From assembly GCF_030372765.1 (NCBI RefSeq), contig NZ_JAUCMW010000019.1, positions 1 through 64,000 of the forward strand: DNA of 64,000 nucleotides, in the 5' to 3' direction. The translations under genes were made by a program, and so were the position numbers. The notes beneath the pieces are model-generated. The model made no database searches. It worked only from the letters and a program-made list of their open reading frames with translations, and had not been told where the DNA came from. Below, in pieces: positions 37,040-46,127 of the stretch (its first letter is position 1; every line of letters begins with the position of its first letter). The DNA is from Labilibaculum sp. K2S. Its GTDB lineage: Bacteria; Bacteroidota; Bacteroidia; Bacteroidales; Marinifilaceae.

Positions 37040-38077
37040 ATGAAAATTCAAAAAATTACAATATTGCTGTTCAGTTTTATTTTTCTTTTTGTCTCATGTG
37101 ATAATAATGATGACAACAAGCCTTTGCCGGAGAAACCAGTTGTAGAGGATATGAGTGGTTTTGCCAAAGGTGCCGATGTGAGTTGGTTAACCGAGATGGA
37201 GAGTGCTGGTATCTTATTTTACAATGCAGAAGGAAACAAAACGGAATGCATGAGTTTGTTAAAAAGTTTGGGGATGAATTCCATTCGTTTACGGGTTTGG
37301 GTGAATCCAACCGATGGATGGTGCAATAAAACCGATATGCTGATTAAGGCCAAACGGGCCAACGATTTAGGAATGCGTATTTTGGTTGATTTCCATTACA
37401 GCGACTCATGGGCCGACCCTTCCAAACAAAGCAAGCCTGCAAGTTGGGAAAATCTGTCTTTCGACGATTTGTGCCTTGCCGTAAAAGATCATACCACTGA
37501 AGTATTAACTGCACTTAACAACTGGGGGATTAGTCCGGAATGGGTTCAGGTAGGCAACGAAACTGGTAATGGCATGCTTTGGAGCGATGGAAAAGCAGAT
37601 GAAAATATGGCACAGTATGCAAGTCTTACCAATTATGGATACGATGCTGTAAAAGCTGTTTTCCCGGAGGCAAAAGTTGTTGTACATCTGCAGGAGGGAA
37701 ATAAGAATTCAAAATTCAGATGGTTGTTTGACGGTTTGAAAAATAATGGCGGAAAATGGGATGTGATTGGAATGTCCTTGTATCCTGAGTCGGACACCTG
37801 GCAAAACATGAACGACGATTTAATCAGCAATATCAATGACATGGTCAGTCGCTATGCTTGCGAGATTATGATTTGCGAGACAGGCATGAACTGGGACGGA
37901 GAGGATGCAGCATATAACTTTCTTTCAGATCTGATTACAAGAACCAAAGCTATTGATAGTTGTTTAGGGGTTTTTTATTGGGAACCACAATGTTACAATG
38001 GATGGAAAGAATATCAAAAGGGAGCTTTTGATGAGGCTGGCTATCCAACAAAAGCGATGGATGCTTTTAGCAGATAA
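37040..38077 (+). CDS. GH53 endo-beta-1,4-galactanase lipoprotein (second copy)
   Basis: The protein has 345 residues. The lipobox FLFVSC is followed by DNNDDN, a strong surface-export pattern, so it is probably exposed outside the cell. The GH53 barrel is intact: FAKGADVSWLTEMESAG, MNSIRLRVWVNPTDGWC, VDFHYSDSWADPSKQSKPASW, the acid/base Glu174 in VQVGNETGN and nucleophile Glu280 in MICETGMN. It is shorter than the first GH53 and lacks its loops around the active site. It is the last gene of the galactan PUL, followed by a bidirectional terminator. Confidence 0.92.
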   Translation: MKIQKITILLFSFIFLFVSCDNNDDNKPLPEKPVVEDMSGFAKGADVSWLTEMESAGILFYNAEGNKTECMSLLKSLGMNSIRLRVWVNPTDGWCNKTDMLIKAKRANDLGMRILVDFHYSDSWADPSKQSKPASWENLSFDDLCLAVKDHTTEVLTALNNWGISPEWVQVGNETGNGMLWSDGKADENMAQYASLTNYGYDAVKAVFPEAKVVVHLQEGNKNSKFRWLFDGLKNNGGKWDVIGMSLYPESDTWQNMNDDLISNINDMVSRYACEIMICETGMNWDGEDAAYNFLSDLITRTKAIDSCLGVFYWEPQCYNGWKEYQKGAFDEAGYPTKAMDAFSR

Positions 38078-38202
38078 TATAGAATGTAATTTTTCATTCT
38101 GCTATTTTTTTATCAATTAGAAAGAAGTGACTAGCTCTAAATAAAAGAGTTCTCTTTCCTATTGATTTATTTATAGTAGAACGAATAGATGTAAAACAAA
38201 AA

Positions 38203-38234
38203 AGACTGTAAATCAATGGATTTACAGTCTTTTG
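38203..38234. terminator. Bidirectional terminator between convergent transcripts
   Basis: A perfect 12-bp stem (38203-38214 with 38219-38230, core GACTGTAAATC) with a 4-nt loop. An A-run on the left and TTT on the right suit termination in both directions. It lies between the GH53 gene (plus) and the FG-GAP gene (minus). Confidence 0.85.
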
Positions 38235-38281
38235 GTTTAGAATGAATTCTTGGGGAAAGGGAGATTTTTATTACTTGAGTT

Positions 38282-41200
38282 TTACCTCATTAAGTAGATT
38301 GTACCGGTTTTTTTCCAGTATCGTCCATCAGAATAGCTTCCTTCTAATTCCCATATGTAATTGCCTTCAGGTACATTTTTTCCGTCCCAACCTGTTTTCT
38401 GAATTTCAGAATTGTCATTGCTGCTATAAACAACTTTTCCCCAGTTATTGTATATTCTAATTGTTAATTTTGATAGCCCTGTGCCGTACACAAGGAATCT
38501 GTCATTGTTACCATCTTTATTTGGAGAGAATAAAGTAGGAATGAAGATCTCGTTGTTTACATGAACGCTAATATTTTTCTGGTCTGACTGACAGCCAAAT
38601 TCAGAATAGCCAATTACTGAGAATATTGTATTTTCTGGAATGCTGGCTATTGGAGAATTGCTTGAAGGGTCATTTAATGGTAATTCCGGAGTCCATTCGT
38701 AAGTGTTTGCACCTTTTGCCCAAAGCTTGAATTCTTGCTTAGCGCCCACAATAGTGTCGGACTTTACAGTGATGATTGGTGTTTGATGCACGTTGACTTT
38801 TATCTTATCTGTTAAGTTTTCGCAATTGTGTGTGGAAACAACTAATTGATATTCTGTACTTGTTAAAGGCGTTGCTGTTGGGTTGGCAATGTTAGGATTG
38901 TTAAGTCCTGTTGAAGGAATCCATAAATATTTATAATCCCTAAGACTATTTTGAGCTGTAGGATTGCCGCCAAGTTCTAATGATTCTCCAGCACAGATCG
39001 ATTTGTCTAATCCGGCATCTATGCTGCTAATAGGATTTATGTTGTATTTAGTTGTATCTCGATCCTCGCAGCTATTTAAGTCAGTAATTTTTAATACAAA
39101 TTCAGTAGACTGAAGCACCTTAAACTTTGGGTGTAATTCTTCAGAGACGAAAGTGTTGTTGGATGAAGTCCAAGTGTATTTGTATGGTGATGTTCCACCT
39201 TCAGCCATTGCATCCGATCCAAGTGCAATTTCAGAACCTTCGCAAATTAGGGTGTCTTTTCCCGCGTAAGCTGATGGAAGGGAGTAAGGATGGAGTGCAA
39301 ATTTCTGTTCTGATGAACATCCTTCTTTATTTTCCACTTTTAAATAAAACTCATATTCATTGTCGACTTTATAAATGAATTTATTGGTGTTTTCAAATAG
39401 TAAATTTTTATTTTTATTCAACCATTCTGTTTTATAGTAGTCACTTGTTTGAATTGTGATTTGTTGGTTTTTACAAGTAAAATAATTGTCTTTTAAATCA
39501 ATTACAGGAAGTTCGTGTACAAATATAAAACTTGTGTCTTTTGCAATACAGCCGTATTCTGATTGTACTTCAAAAATCAAGGAATCTTTTTCGGTAGTAA
39601 GGATATTGTAGTTCAGATTATTACTAAGTATTTTGTTTTGGAATGTTTTCCATGTCCGGATAGTGCCATTTGTTATGGGATGTAAGCTTATGCTTTCACC
39701 GTAACATGAGTATGTTTCATTATTTAATTCAATTATCGGGTTTTCATGATAAAAAATATTAATTGTATCGTACACAATACCTCCGTAATTTTTGTTCAAT
39801 TTCACCCAAACGGTATCATCGGTAGTAAGTGATAGAGAAATTTTGTTTGTATTGCTTGCAATTTCACCTTTACTTTTTGAATACCAGTTTGCGGTGTAAT
39901 TGCCATCAGGAATTGATAGTTGAATTTGTTCTCCGGGGCAAACATTTAGATCTTCCCCTAAACTTATTGGGGCATTAATGAAAAATGTATGTGAATCAGA
40001 TAATTCAGAAATATTGCCGGCAATGTCAACACTCTGTAAAGCCCAATAATATTTGCCTTCAGAGAGATTCGTCAACTCGATAGTTGTGCCTGACAGTTCA
40101 TTTTGTGAAGTCAATAAATTTTCGCCTGTAGTTAGATTACTATAAAAAGGGTAGAATTCAGATTTGTCGGCTGTGGTTCCAAGTTTTAATCTGTATTGAA
40201 GACTGCTTGGGGCAGATGTATCATCACTGCCTTTGTTCCAATTTAAAGATACATTAGGATAACTTGTTACTGAATTCAATAAGGTTGGAGGGGCAGGGTT
40301 TTCGTATGAGAAACTGAAATTGTTAGTATAGAAAAGAGATTTAGGGCCTTCGGGGATTTGCGTGCCGGAAATGAATATATCGGCTTTACCATCACTATTA
40401 AAGTCTGTAATGGACAGGCAACCTGCAAACACATTTGGAAACACGATATTAGAATTAGAAAGTAGACCGTTGTTGTTGACATACAGCACGGTTTTAGGGC
40501 TTGTATTGTTAATACCTCCCATGCTGATCAAATCTAAATCTTCATCACCATCATAGTCCAGCCATTCTAAATCGCAGCCACCAAGTGGAACAGATAAGTT
40601 TTGAGAAAACTGTAAAGTTCCTTTATTATTTGTGTATACTCTTGATTGATAGTTTTCACCATCATATCCAGCAATTACAAGGTCAGGGAATCCGTCATTA
40701 TTGATGTCGCCCCATTTTGAATCGCCCTCTGTTACACCATCCAGTTCAATTACTTTATGGAAACCAATGCCTTTTTCATTTCGATATAAATAACATATCC
40801 TGCTGGCGCCTTCCGATTTTCCTGCGATTAGAAGATCTGTCCATCCATCTTTGTCGTAATCAATTGATGTTGTATTTCCTGAATAAATACTTGCCAGGTT
40901 GTATTCCTGTGGATAAAAACTTTCATTTTTGTTGTTTATATATGTTTTTGTAATGATTTGATTTTTATCATTCAAACCTGACAAAATCAGATCAAGAAAC
41001 CCATCATTGTTAAAATCTAACCAGGTATGGCTGCTAAGGTTGACATCTTCGAATGAAGTTGTCATTTTTACATATGAGTTTCCGTTGATATTTTTAAACA
41101 GGAGAGTGTGTTTATTACCATTCTTGTCAATTCCGGTATAAAATAAATCAAGGTAGTTATCATTGTTAAAATCCAATAAGGAGAGAGAACCATTACTAAG

Positions 41201-41446
41201 AGGTATTAATTCGGGAACAATCATTTGAGAAAAGTGATCATTGTTATTGATATATATGCTGGTTACATACTTATCAGGTTGTTCACCCATTAATACTAAA
41301 TCTTGGCGCCCATCGTGATTGATGTCACCCCAAACACATTTGCTATTACTCAAATTTGGAATGTTGGTGAAAACTTTCTCCTGAAATTGAGCCAGACACA
41401 AATTAAAACAGAGGCAAACTATGGGGATTAAAAATATTTTTTTCAT
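38282..41446 (-). CDS. Secreted FG-GAP/fibronectin/Ig-repeat protein with T9SS type B sorting domain
   Basis: The protein has 1054 residues with a signal peptide ending in LCLAQ. Residues ~30-390 are FG-GAP/VCBS repeats (WGDINHDGRQDLVLMG, LDFNNDGFLDLILSG, YDKDGWTDLLIAG). A fibronectin type III module (~390-495) is followed by several Ig/PKD-like modules with CPGEQIQL and CEGSEIALG motifs. The last ~85 residues, from PTLFSPNKDGNNDRFLVYG to GTIYLMR, are the type B sorting domain (gliding-motility-associated C-terminal domain). It is a probable surface adhesin exported by the type IX system. Type B cargo usually needs a PorP/SprF partner, and such a gene (42952) lies nearby on the other strand. 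Confidence 0.9.
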   Translation of the reverse strand: MKKIFLIPIVCLCFNLCLAQFQEKVFTNIPNLSNSKCVWGDINHDGRQDLVLMGEQPDKYVTSIYINNNDHFSQMIVPELIPLSNGSLSLLDFNNDNYLDLFYTGIDKNGNKHTLLFKNINGNSYVKMTTSFEDVNLSSHTWLDFNNDGFLDLILSGLNDKNQIITKTYINNKNESFYPQEYNLASIYSGNTTSIDYDKDGWTDLLIAGKSEGASRICYLYRNEKGIGFHKVIELDGVTEGDSKWGDINNDGFPDLVIAGYDGENYQSRVYTNNKGTLQFSQNLSVPLGGCDLEWLDYDGDEDLDLISMGGINNTSPKTVLYVNNNGLLSNSNIVFPNVFAGCLSITDFNSDGKADIFISGTQIPEGPKSLFYTNNFSFSYENPAPPTLLNSVTSYPNVSLNWNKGSDDTSAPSSLQYRLKLGTTADKSEFYPFYSNLTTGENLLTSQNELSGTTIELTNLSEGKYYWALQSVDIAGNISELSDSHTFFINAPISLGEDLNVCPGEQIQLSIPDGNYTANWYSKSKGEIASNTNKISLSLTTDDTVWVKLNKNYGGIVYDTINIFYHENPIIELNNETYSCYGESISLHPITNGTIRTWKTFQNKILSNNLNYNILTTEKDSLIFEVQSEYGCIAKDTSFIFVHELPVIDLKDNYFTCKNQQITIQTSDYYKTEWLNKNKNLLFENTNKFIYKVDNEYEFYLKVENKEGCSSEQKFALHPYSLPSAYAGKDTLICEGSEIALGSDAMAEGGTSPYKYTWTSSNNTFVSEELHPKFKVLQSTEFVLKITDLNSCEDRDTTKYNINPISSIDAGLDKSICAGESLELGGNPTAQNSLRDYKYLWIPSTGLNNPNIANPTATPLTSTEYQLVVSTHNCENLTDKIKVNVHQTPIITVKSDTIVGAKQEFKLWAKGANTYEWTPELPLNDPSSNSPIASIPENTIFSVIGYSEFGCQSDQKNISVHVNNEIFIPTLFSPNKDGNNDRFLVYGTGLSKLTIRIYNNWGKVVYSSNDNSEIQKTGWDGKNVPEGNYIWELEGSYSDGRYWKKTGTIYLMR

Positions 41447-41472
41447 TTTTTACTATTCAGGAATGGGAAGAA

Positions 41473-42411
41473 CTAGTATTCTTCGTTTGTAATTTTGTAG
41501 TCAGGATGTTGTAAAAACCAATCGCGGCATATTTGAAGAGCTTCGGTATAATCATTCGTGTCTATATCTCCGCTATCACTTATTTTAAGAGGAAAGTCTT
41601 TTATTACAGGAGCCAGATATTCCATGATTCTGTATCCGCATACGATCATCTCTGTCGATTCTGCATTGGAAGATTCACAGTTTTTTTCATTGCTGTTTAA
41701 TAACCGGATTAAAAAATCAAAAGCTTCTCTCTGATGTGTATAGATAAGATCAGGAACGTAATCATAAACTAAATCATCATTTACCTCCATCATCTTAATT
41801 TGTTTCATGCAGAATTCCATTGCCGCAAGATCTCCAATTCTTGCCAGTGCCAGTTTGGCTGCCCAGTATGGTTCATTGCTTTTGATAATTCCAGATGACA
41901 GCAGTTCTGTAATACTTTTTAGAGTAGAGTCAGGATTAACATATCCAGCTAACCTGATTAGTTCTTGATAGTAAGGGGGCGTCAGGTAAAGTAATTCCAG
42001 AATTTTGTTTCGGGCCTTATCGTTATAGCTTTTTTTAGCGTAATCTTTCAGTAAATCGCTTACAATACCGCAGGTGCCGGAGTTTGAGTCATTAAATCCT
42101 TTTAACAGGAAATTAACCACATCCTGTTTAAGGAGAGTGTTTGTGTCATTTTTAGTTAGTTTATGGGCAATAAGATAAGCGTATTTTCGAACTGCGTCAA
42201 TTGAATCAATTCTGTATACTTCTAAATCATTTAAGATTTCAAGCTTATTTGTGCTAAAATCACTTGGCGTATTATGATATGAATCAGGATTTGATATTAC
42301 ATCCTTAAAGAAGGATTGTATCCCTTTTCTGTTTAACTCCTGTGTAAATGAGGCGTTTGAGAAAAATAATACAACAATACTACATGTAATTAACTTAAAA
42401 ATTGATTTCAT
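41473..42411 (-). CDS. Exported alpha-helical repeat protein of unknown function
   Basis: I use the ATG at 42411 (312 residues); the frame opens at 42447. A signal peptide (LITCSIVVLFFSNASFTQ) is followed by a helical protein resembling HEAT-type repeats (AVRKYAYLIAHKL, YWAAKLALARIGDLAAMEFC, REAFDFLIRLLNS). I do not recognise the family. It precedes the FG-GAP protein by 26 bp on the same strand, so the two are probably co-transcribed and it may assist or protect that cargo in the periplasm. This role is speculative. Confidence 0.75.
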   Translation of the reverse strand: MKSIFKLITCSIVVLFFSNASFTQELNRKGIQSFFKDVISNPDSYHNTPSDFSTNKLEILNDLEVYRIDSIDAVRKYAYLIAHKLTKNDTNTLLKQDVVNFLLKGFNDSNSGTCGIVSDLLKDYAKKSYNDKARNKILELLYLTPPYYQELIRLAGYVNPDSTLKSITELLSSGIIKSNEPYWAAKLALARIGDLAAMEFCMKQIKMMEVNDDLVYDYVPDLIYTHQREAFDFLIRLLNSNEKNCESSNAESTEMIVCGYRIMEYLAPVIKDFPLKISDSGDIDTNDYTEALQICRDWFLQHPDYKITNEEY

Positions 42412-42951
42412 GATTTTATTTTGAAAATTATGTTCGAATATAGACAAATAAAATAAAATTGGAGAATAACTTCATGATATTATCCTCTTCCATATGTTAG
42501 AATGCATTTAAATTAATCATAGTTGTATTTTGTTTTAATGTGATTTTACTATTTAAAAGATTCGTTTTAAAAAGGTTTGTAAATTGCATAAAATAATTCT
42601 GTTTTGTATGTATGTCCTTATTTGTAAGGGGTATTGGTTGATTTATTTTGTTGTGTGGTGGTTGTTAAATGTATTAATTTACGAAGCTTTTGAAGATGTA
42701 TTTTTTCACTTGTGTCAACATAAAAGAATATTAAAAATCTAATTTGCTTGTTAATTAGGATATTTATTTTAAGGCTGATAAAATTGAGTGTTATTTAAGA
42801 AATATTAACAAAAAATATTGTGTATTAACATATTAGTGTTTATTATTGTTGGCCGAATAATGTAACATATAAAATTTAATAGTTTTAGGGTATTTCAACC
42901 TGTTACGGTTAATTTCCTGAGCTAGAGTATTAGATAAAATAGTAATCCAGA
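42412..42951. other. 540-bp AT-rich divergent intergenic region
   Basis: No gene, repeat or clear RNA is seen. It must hold the divergent promoters for the minus-strand pair and for the plus-strand PorP/SprF operon, but I find no unambiguous promoter match. Confidence 0.5.
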
Positions 42952-44343
42952 ATGAGAGGGAAAATAATTTTATTGGTTTTTATTGTCGTGTCATTTCACC
43001 TCAAGGCTCAAAAAATACCCTTGGTTAACTATACAGAATCTCCATTGCAATACAATCCTTCAGCTATTGTCGGGTTACCGTATGCAAAAGTAAGTTTCTA
43101 CAATCGCATTCAGAAAATCAAATCAGGTTCTGGTTTCACAACCTCTTTGGTTACTGGTGTTTTGCCGGTTTTAAATGATAAGAAACGAGGCCATTTGGGC
43201 GCTGTAGGGGTGTCGTTTATGTCTGATGATTTATCGTCTAATGATTTGCTGAAGGAAGAGAGTTTTGCCGTTTCTTTGGCCTATAAGTTGAAAGTGTCGG
43301 ATCAATTAAATTTAGGTTTGGGTATTTCCTGGAATGTGCTTCAGCGTTTTTTTGATAATGATGGTTTTACAACGGGCAGTCAGTATGTTTTAGGAGAAGG
43401 TTTTAGTTCAAGTTTAGCCATTAATGAAAATTTTCAGGATATATCAGACGGATATTCTTCATGGAACTCCGGAATTCGACTTGAAAAAATAGATCGGAAC
43501 AACGCTGTTAACTATTTTCTTAGTGCTTCTATAGCGAATTTAAATAGACCTGTTTACACTTCCGGGAACGATCAAAAAGAGAAGCTTTCTTATCAATATG
43601 GTCTTCAGTTTGGGTACAATTTTTTATTAGGGAATGAATTAAGTCTGTTAGCAGATGGTGATTTGAGATTTCAGGATGAGAATGAGTGGTTAAATCTTGG
43701 TTTGGATATGAGATATTATTGGAAGAATTCCAACGGAGGTTTTTTTAAGGAAGGAAGTGTTGCTTTAATTCCCCGGTATGTTGTGGACAAAGTCTACGCA
43801 CTTGCTTTAGAGTTTTCGCAATCCTTTTATTCAATAAGAGTTGGCCGTACAATTACATCTTCAAAAATAAATTCTAATTACATGACAAGCAATGAAGTGA
43901 TGCTTTCGTTGAATAAGAATTTTAGTCGGGAAAAGAAATCCGGCTTCTCTGATAAGATAAAAAATGCAAGTGGACTTGTACGTAAAAAGAAGGAGGAGTT
44001 TGTTTGGGACGATGAGTACTGGGATTATTCAACCGTTGATCAGCACAAAATTATAGATAAGAGTTTGAAGAAGTTTATTGACTCTTTGATTGAACGGATG
44101 CAAAAACATAAAAATTCAATTGTTCATATACATGTCTTTACCGATATGATGGTAAATGATGCGAAGAATCTGGAAGTATCTGTTCATAGGGCTGAAATTA
44201 TTTCCGATTATTTCGAGCAACAGGGAATTGCAGGAAACAGAGTGGATTATTTTGGGGAAGGAAACTCCAATCCTGTTGTTGCCAATGCATATGGTCAGGA
44301 AAGATTAAAGAACAGACGAATCAAATTTATTATTTATCGGTAA
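42952..44343 (+). CDS. PorP/SprF-family T9SS membrane protein fused to an OmpA domain
   Basis: The protein has 463 residues with a signal peptide ending in FHLKAQ. Residues ~20-330 form a PorP/SprF-type barrel: YTESPLQYNPSAIVGLP matches the family start (few residues after cleavage, then NPA-like motif), followed by GAVGVSFMSDD, SLAYKLKVSDQLNLGLG and a run of strands. Residues ~350-463 are an OmpA-like domain with HVFTDMMVNDAKNLEVSVHRAEIISDYFEQQGI and RLKNRRIKFIIY. PorP-family proteins support secretion or attachment of type IX cargo; the OmpA part would anchor it to peptidoglycan. The next gene starts 3 bp after its stop, so it heads an operon with the envelope and possibly the toxin genes. 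Confidence 0.87.
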   Translation: MRGKIILLVFIVVSFHLKAQKIPLVNYTESPLQYNPSAIVGLPYAKVSFYNRIQKIKSGSGFTTSLVTGVLPVLNDKKRGHLGAVGVSFMSDDLSSNDLLKEESFAVSLAYKLKVSDQLNLGLGISWNVLQRFFDNDGFTTGSQYVLGEGFSSSLAINENFQDISDGYSSWNSGIRLEKIDRNNAVNYFLSASIANLNRPVYTSGNDQKEKLSYQYGLQFGYNFLLGNELSLLADGDLRFQDENEWLNLGLDMRYYWKNSNGGFFKEGSVALIPRYVVDKVYALALEFSQSFYSIRVGRTITSSKINSNYMTSNEVMLSLNKNFSREKKSGFSDKIKNASGLVRKKKEEFVWDDEYWDYSTVDQHKIIDKSLKKFIDSLIERMQKHKNSIVHIHVFTDMMVNDAKNLEVSVHRAEIISDYFEQQGIAGNRVDYFGEGNSNPVVANAYGQERLKNRRIKFIIYR

Positions 44344-44346
44344 GAA

Positions 44347-46113
44347 ATGAATAAAGGGGTTCACGATATAATAAGTTTGAGGAGAAATAGAGATCAGAGA
44401 ACCCGGATATTTGCCCGGATCTTGTGTTTCCTGTTTATTCAGTTAAGTTCATTTCTTGTTGTTTGTGCTCAGGATGTTGAGCAAGTAATCAATGCAAAAA
44501 AGATTGGTGTTTCGGGTAGTATCTCAGCCAATAATGTTAATTATTCGGCAATAGGGGTTAAGCGCAACAGAGACGCACATACGTTTTATGCTACGGGCAG
44601 TTTGAATTTGTCACTGTTTGAACAGTGGTCAATTCCTTTAAATTTCACCTATTCAAATCAGGATGTAGAATTATCGCATGGAGTTAGTTTTAACCAGATA
44701 GGAATATCTCCAACTTACAAGTGGGTGAAGCTGCATGCGGGTTATTCAGCCATGAGTTTCTCGCCTTATAGTTTAAGCGGACATAGTTTTTTAGGAGTAG
44801 GGCTTGAGCTGACTCCACCAATAAAACTAAGCGCCAGCCTTATGTTTGGAAGGCTTCGGAAAGCGGAAGAACCAGTAGGTACGGAAAAGGAAACATTGTT
44901 CTCCTACAAAAGGATGGGCTACGGTTTAAAGCTAAATTACAAAGACAAGGGGGATGATTTGAGTGTTATTGCATTTGGGGCTAAGGATGATGAGAATTCA
45001 GTAAAGCTTATTCCAGACAACACCGAAATCACACCCATGGAAAACCTGGTATTGGGAGTGAATGTTCGTAAAAATCTGTTCAGTAAAATATTTGTTGGTG
45101 TTGAATATACCAATAGTATGCTGACGCAGGATAAAAGACTTGAAAACAGGGGCGAAAAGAATACCGGTGTATTCGTACTTACCAATGGCATTATGAACGC
45201 CAACTCATCCAGTTCTGTTTATACCGCTATCAAAACTGATGTATCCTATCAAAGTCAGGATTTTTCTGTGTCGATGTTGTACGAAAGGGTTGATCCGGAG
45301 TACCAAACATTGGGAGCCTATTATTTTACCAATGATATGGAGAATATATCAGTGACAACTGCCAAACAGTTTTTAAAGGGACACTTAAATATTTCTGCAA
45401 ATGCCGGTTTGCAAAGGAATGATCTGAAAAACGAAAAAAAATCAAGAATGAATAATGTGGTGGGAGCGGTAAATGTTGGAATACAAACGGGAGCCAAAAC
45501 GAACCTGAATTTATCCTACTCAAACTATAGTTCTTTCACGAATATCCGATCCGATTTCGAAGATATAAACGAAGTGAATCAGCAACAGGTTTATGATACC
45601 CTCGATTTTACCCAGGTTTCTCAGAATATGTCTCTTACTCTGTCGCAGGTTTTGGGTGATGTGAAAAATGCAGATGCCAGACAAAATTTAAATGTTAATC
45701 TGAATGTGCAAATGGCTTCGGAAAAACAGGAAGGGCAGAATAAAAAGCCTGGAAATAAATTCTACAGCACCGGAATAACGCATAGTATTAGTTGGAAAAA
45801 CAGTGGAGTTTCTTTGTCCTCTTCAATAAATGGGAATTACAACGATATGGAATCGGGTGATGCTTTAACTCTTGGGCCAACACTGAGTTTGTCCAAAAGG
45901 TTTAAAAAGAATTTGAGAAGTTCGGTGAGCGGATCCTGGAACAGATCTTATCAGAACGGCGATTTTGCAAATCGGATTTATGTGATTCGGTGCAATAATT
46001 CTTATGCAGTAAAGAAACATAGTTTTACTCTTAGCATGAATTATATGAATAGGCACGAAGAGAAAAAATATGCAGAGTTCACACTTAGTATGGGTTACAA
46101 TTACAGTTTTTAA
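44347..46113 (+). CDS. Outer-membrane beta-barrel protein, function unknown
   Basis: The protein has 588 residues with an extended N-terminal signal (LCFLFIQLSSFLVVCAQ). The whole mature region alternates hydrophobic and polar residues with Asn/Ser-rich turns, and ends FTLSMGYNYSF with a C-terminal aromatic, as expected for an outer-membrane barrel. The number of strands suggests a large pore. It starts 3 bp after the PorP/SprF-OmpA gene and 14 bp before the 1516-residue protein, so all three are surely one transcript. A role as partner channel for secretion is possible but unproven. Confidence 0.8.
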   Translation: MNKGVHDIISLRRNRDQRTRIFARILCFLFIQLSSFLVVCAQDVEQVINAKKIGVSGSISANNVNYSAIGVKRNRDAHTFYATGSLNLSLFEQWSIPLNFTYSNQDVELSHGVSFNQIGISPTYKWVKLHAGYSAMSFSPYSLSGHSFLGVGLELTPPIKLSASLMFGRLRKAEEPVGTEKETLFSYKRMGYGLKLNYKDKGDDLSVIAFGAKDDENSVKLIPDNTEITPMENLVLGVNVRKNLFSKIFVGVEYTNSMLTQDKRLENRGEKNTGVFVLTNGIMNANSSSSVYTAIKTDVSYQSQDFSVSMLYERVDPEYQTLGAYYFTNDMENISVTTAKQFLKGHLNISANAGLQRNDLKNEKKSRMNNVVGAVNVGIQTGAKTNLNLSYSNYSSFTNIRSDFEDINEVNQQQVYDTLDFTQVSQNMSLTLSQVLGDVKNADARQNLNVNLNVQMASEKQEGQNKKPGNKFYSTGITHSISWKNSGVSLSSSINGNYNDMESGDALTLGPTLSLSKRFKKNLRSSVSGSWNRSYQNGDFANRIYVIRCNNSYAVKKHSFTLSMNYMNRHEEKKYAEFTLSMGYNYSF

Positions 46114-46127
46114 ACAAATAGCAGAAA

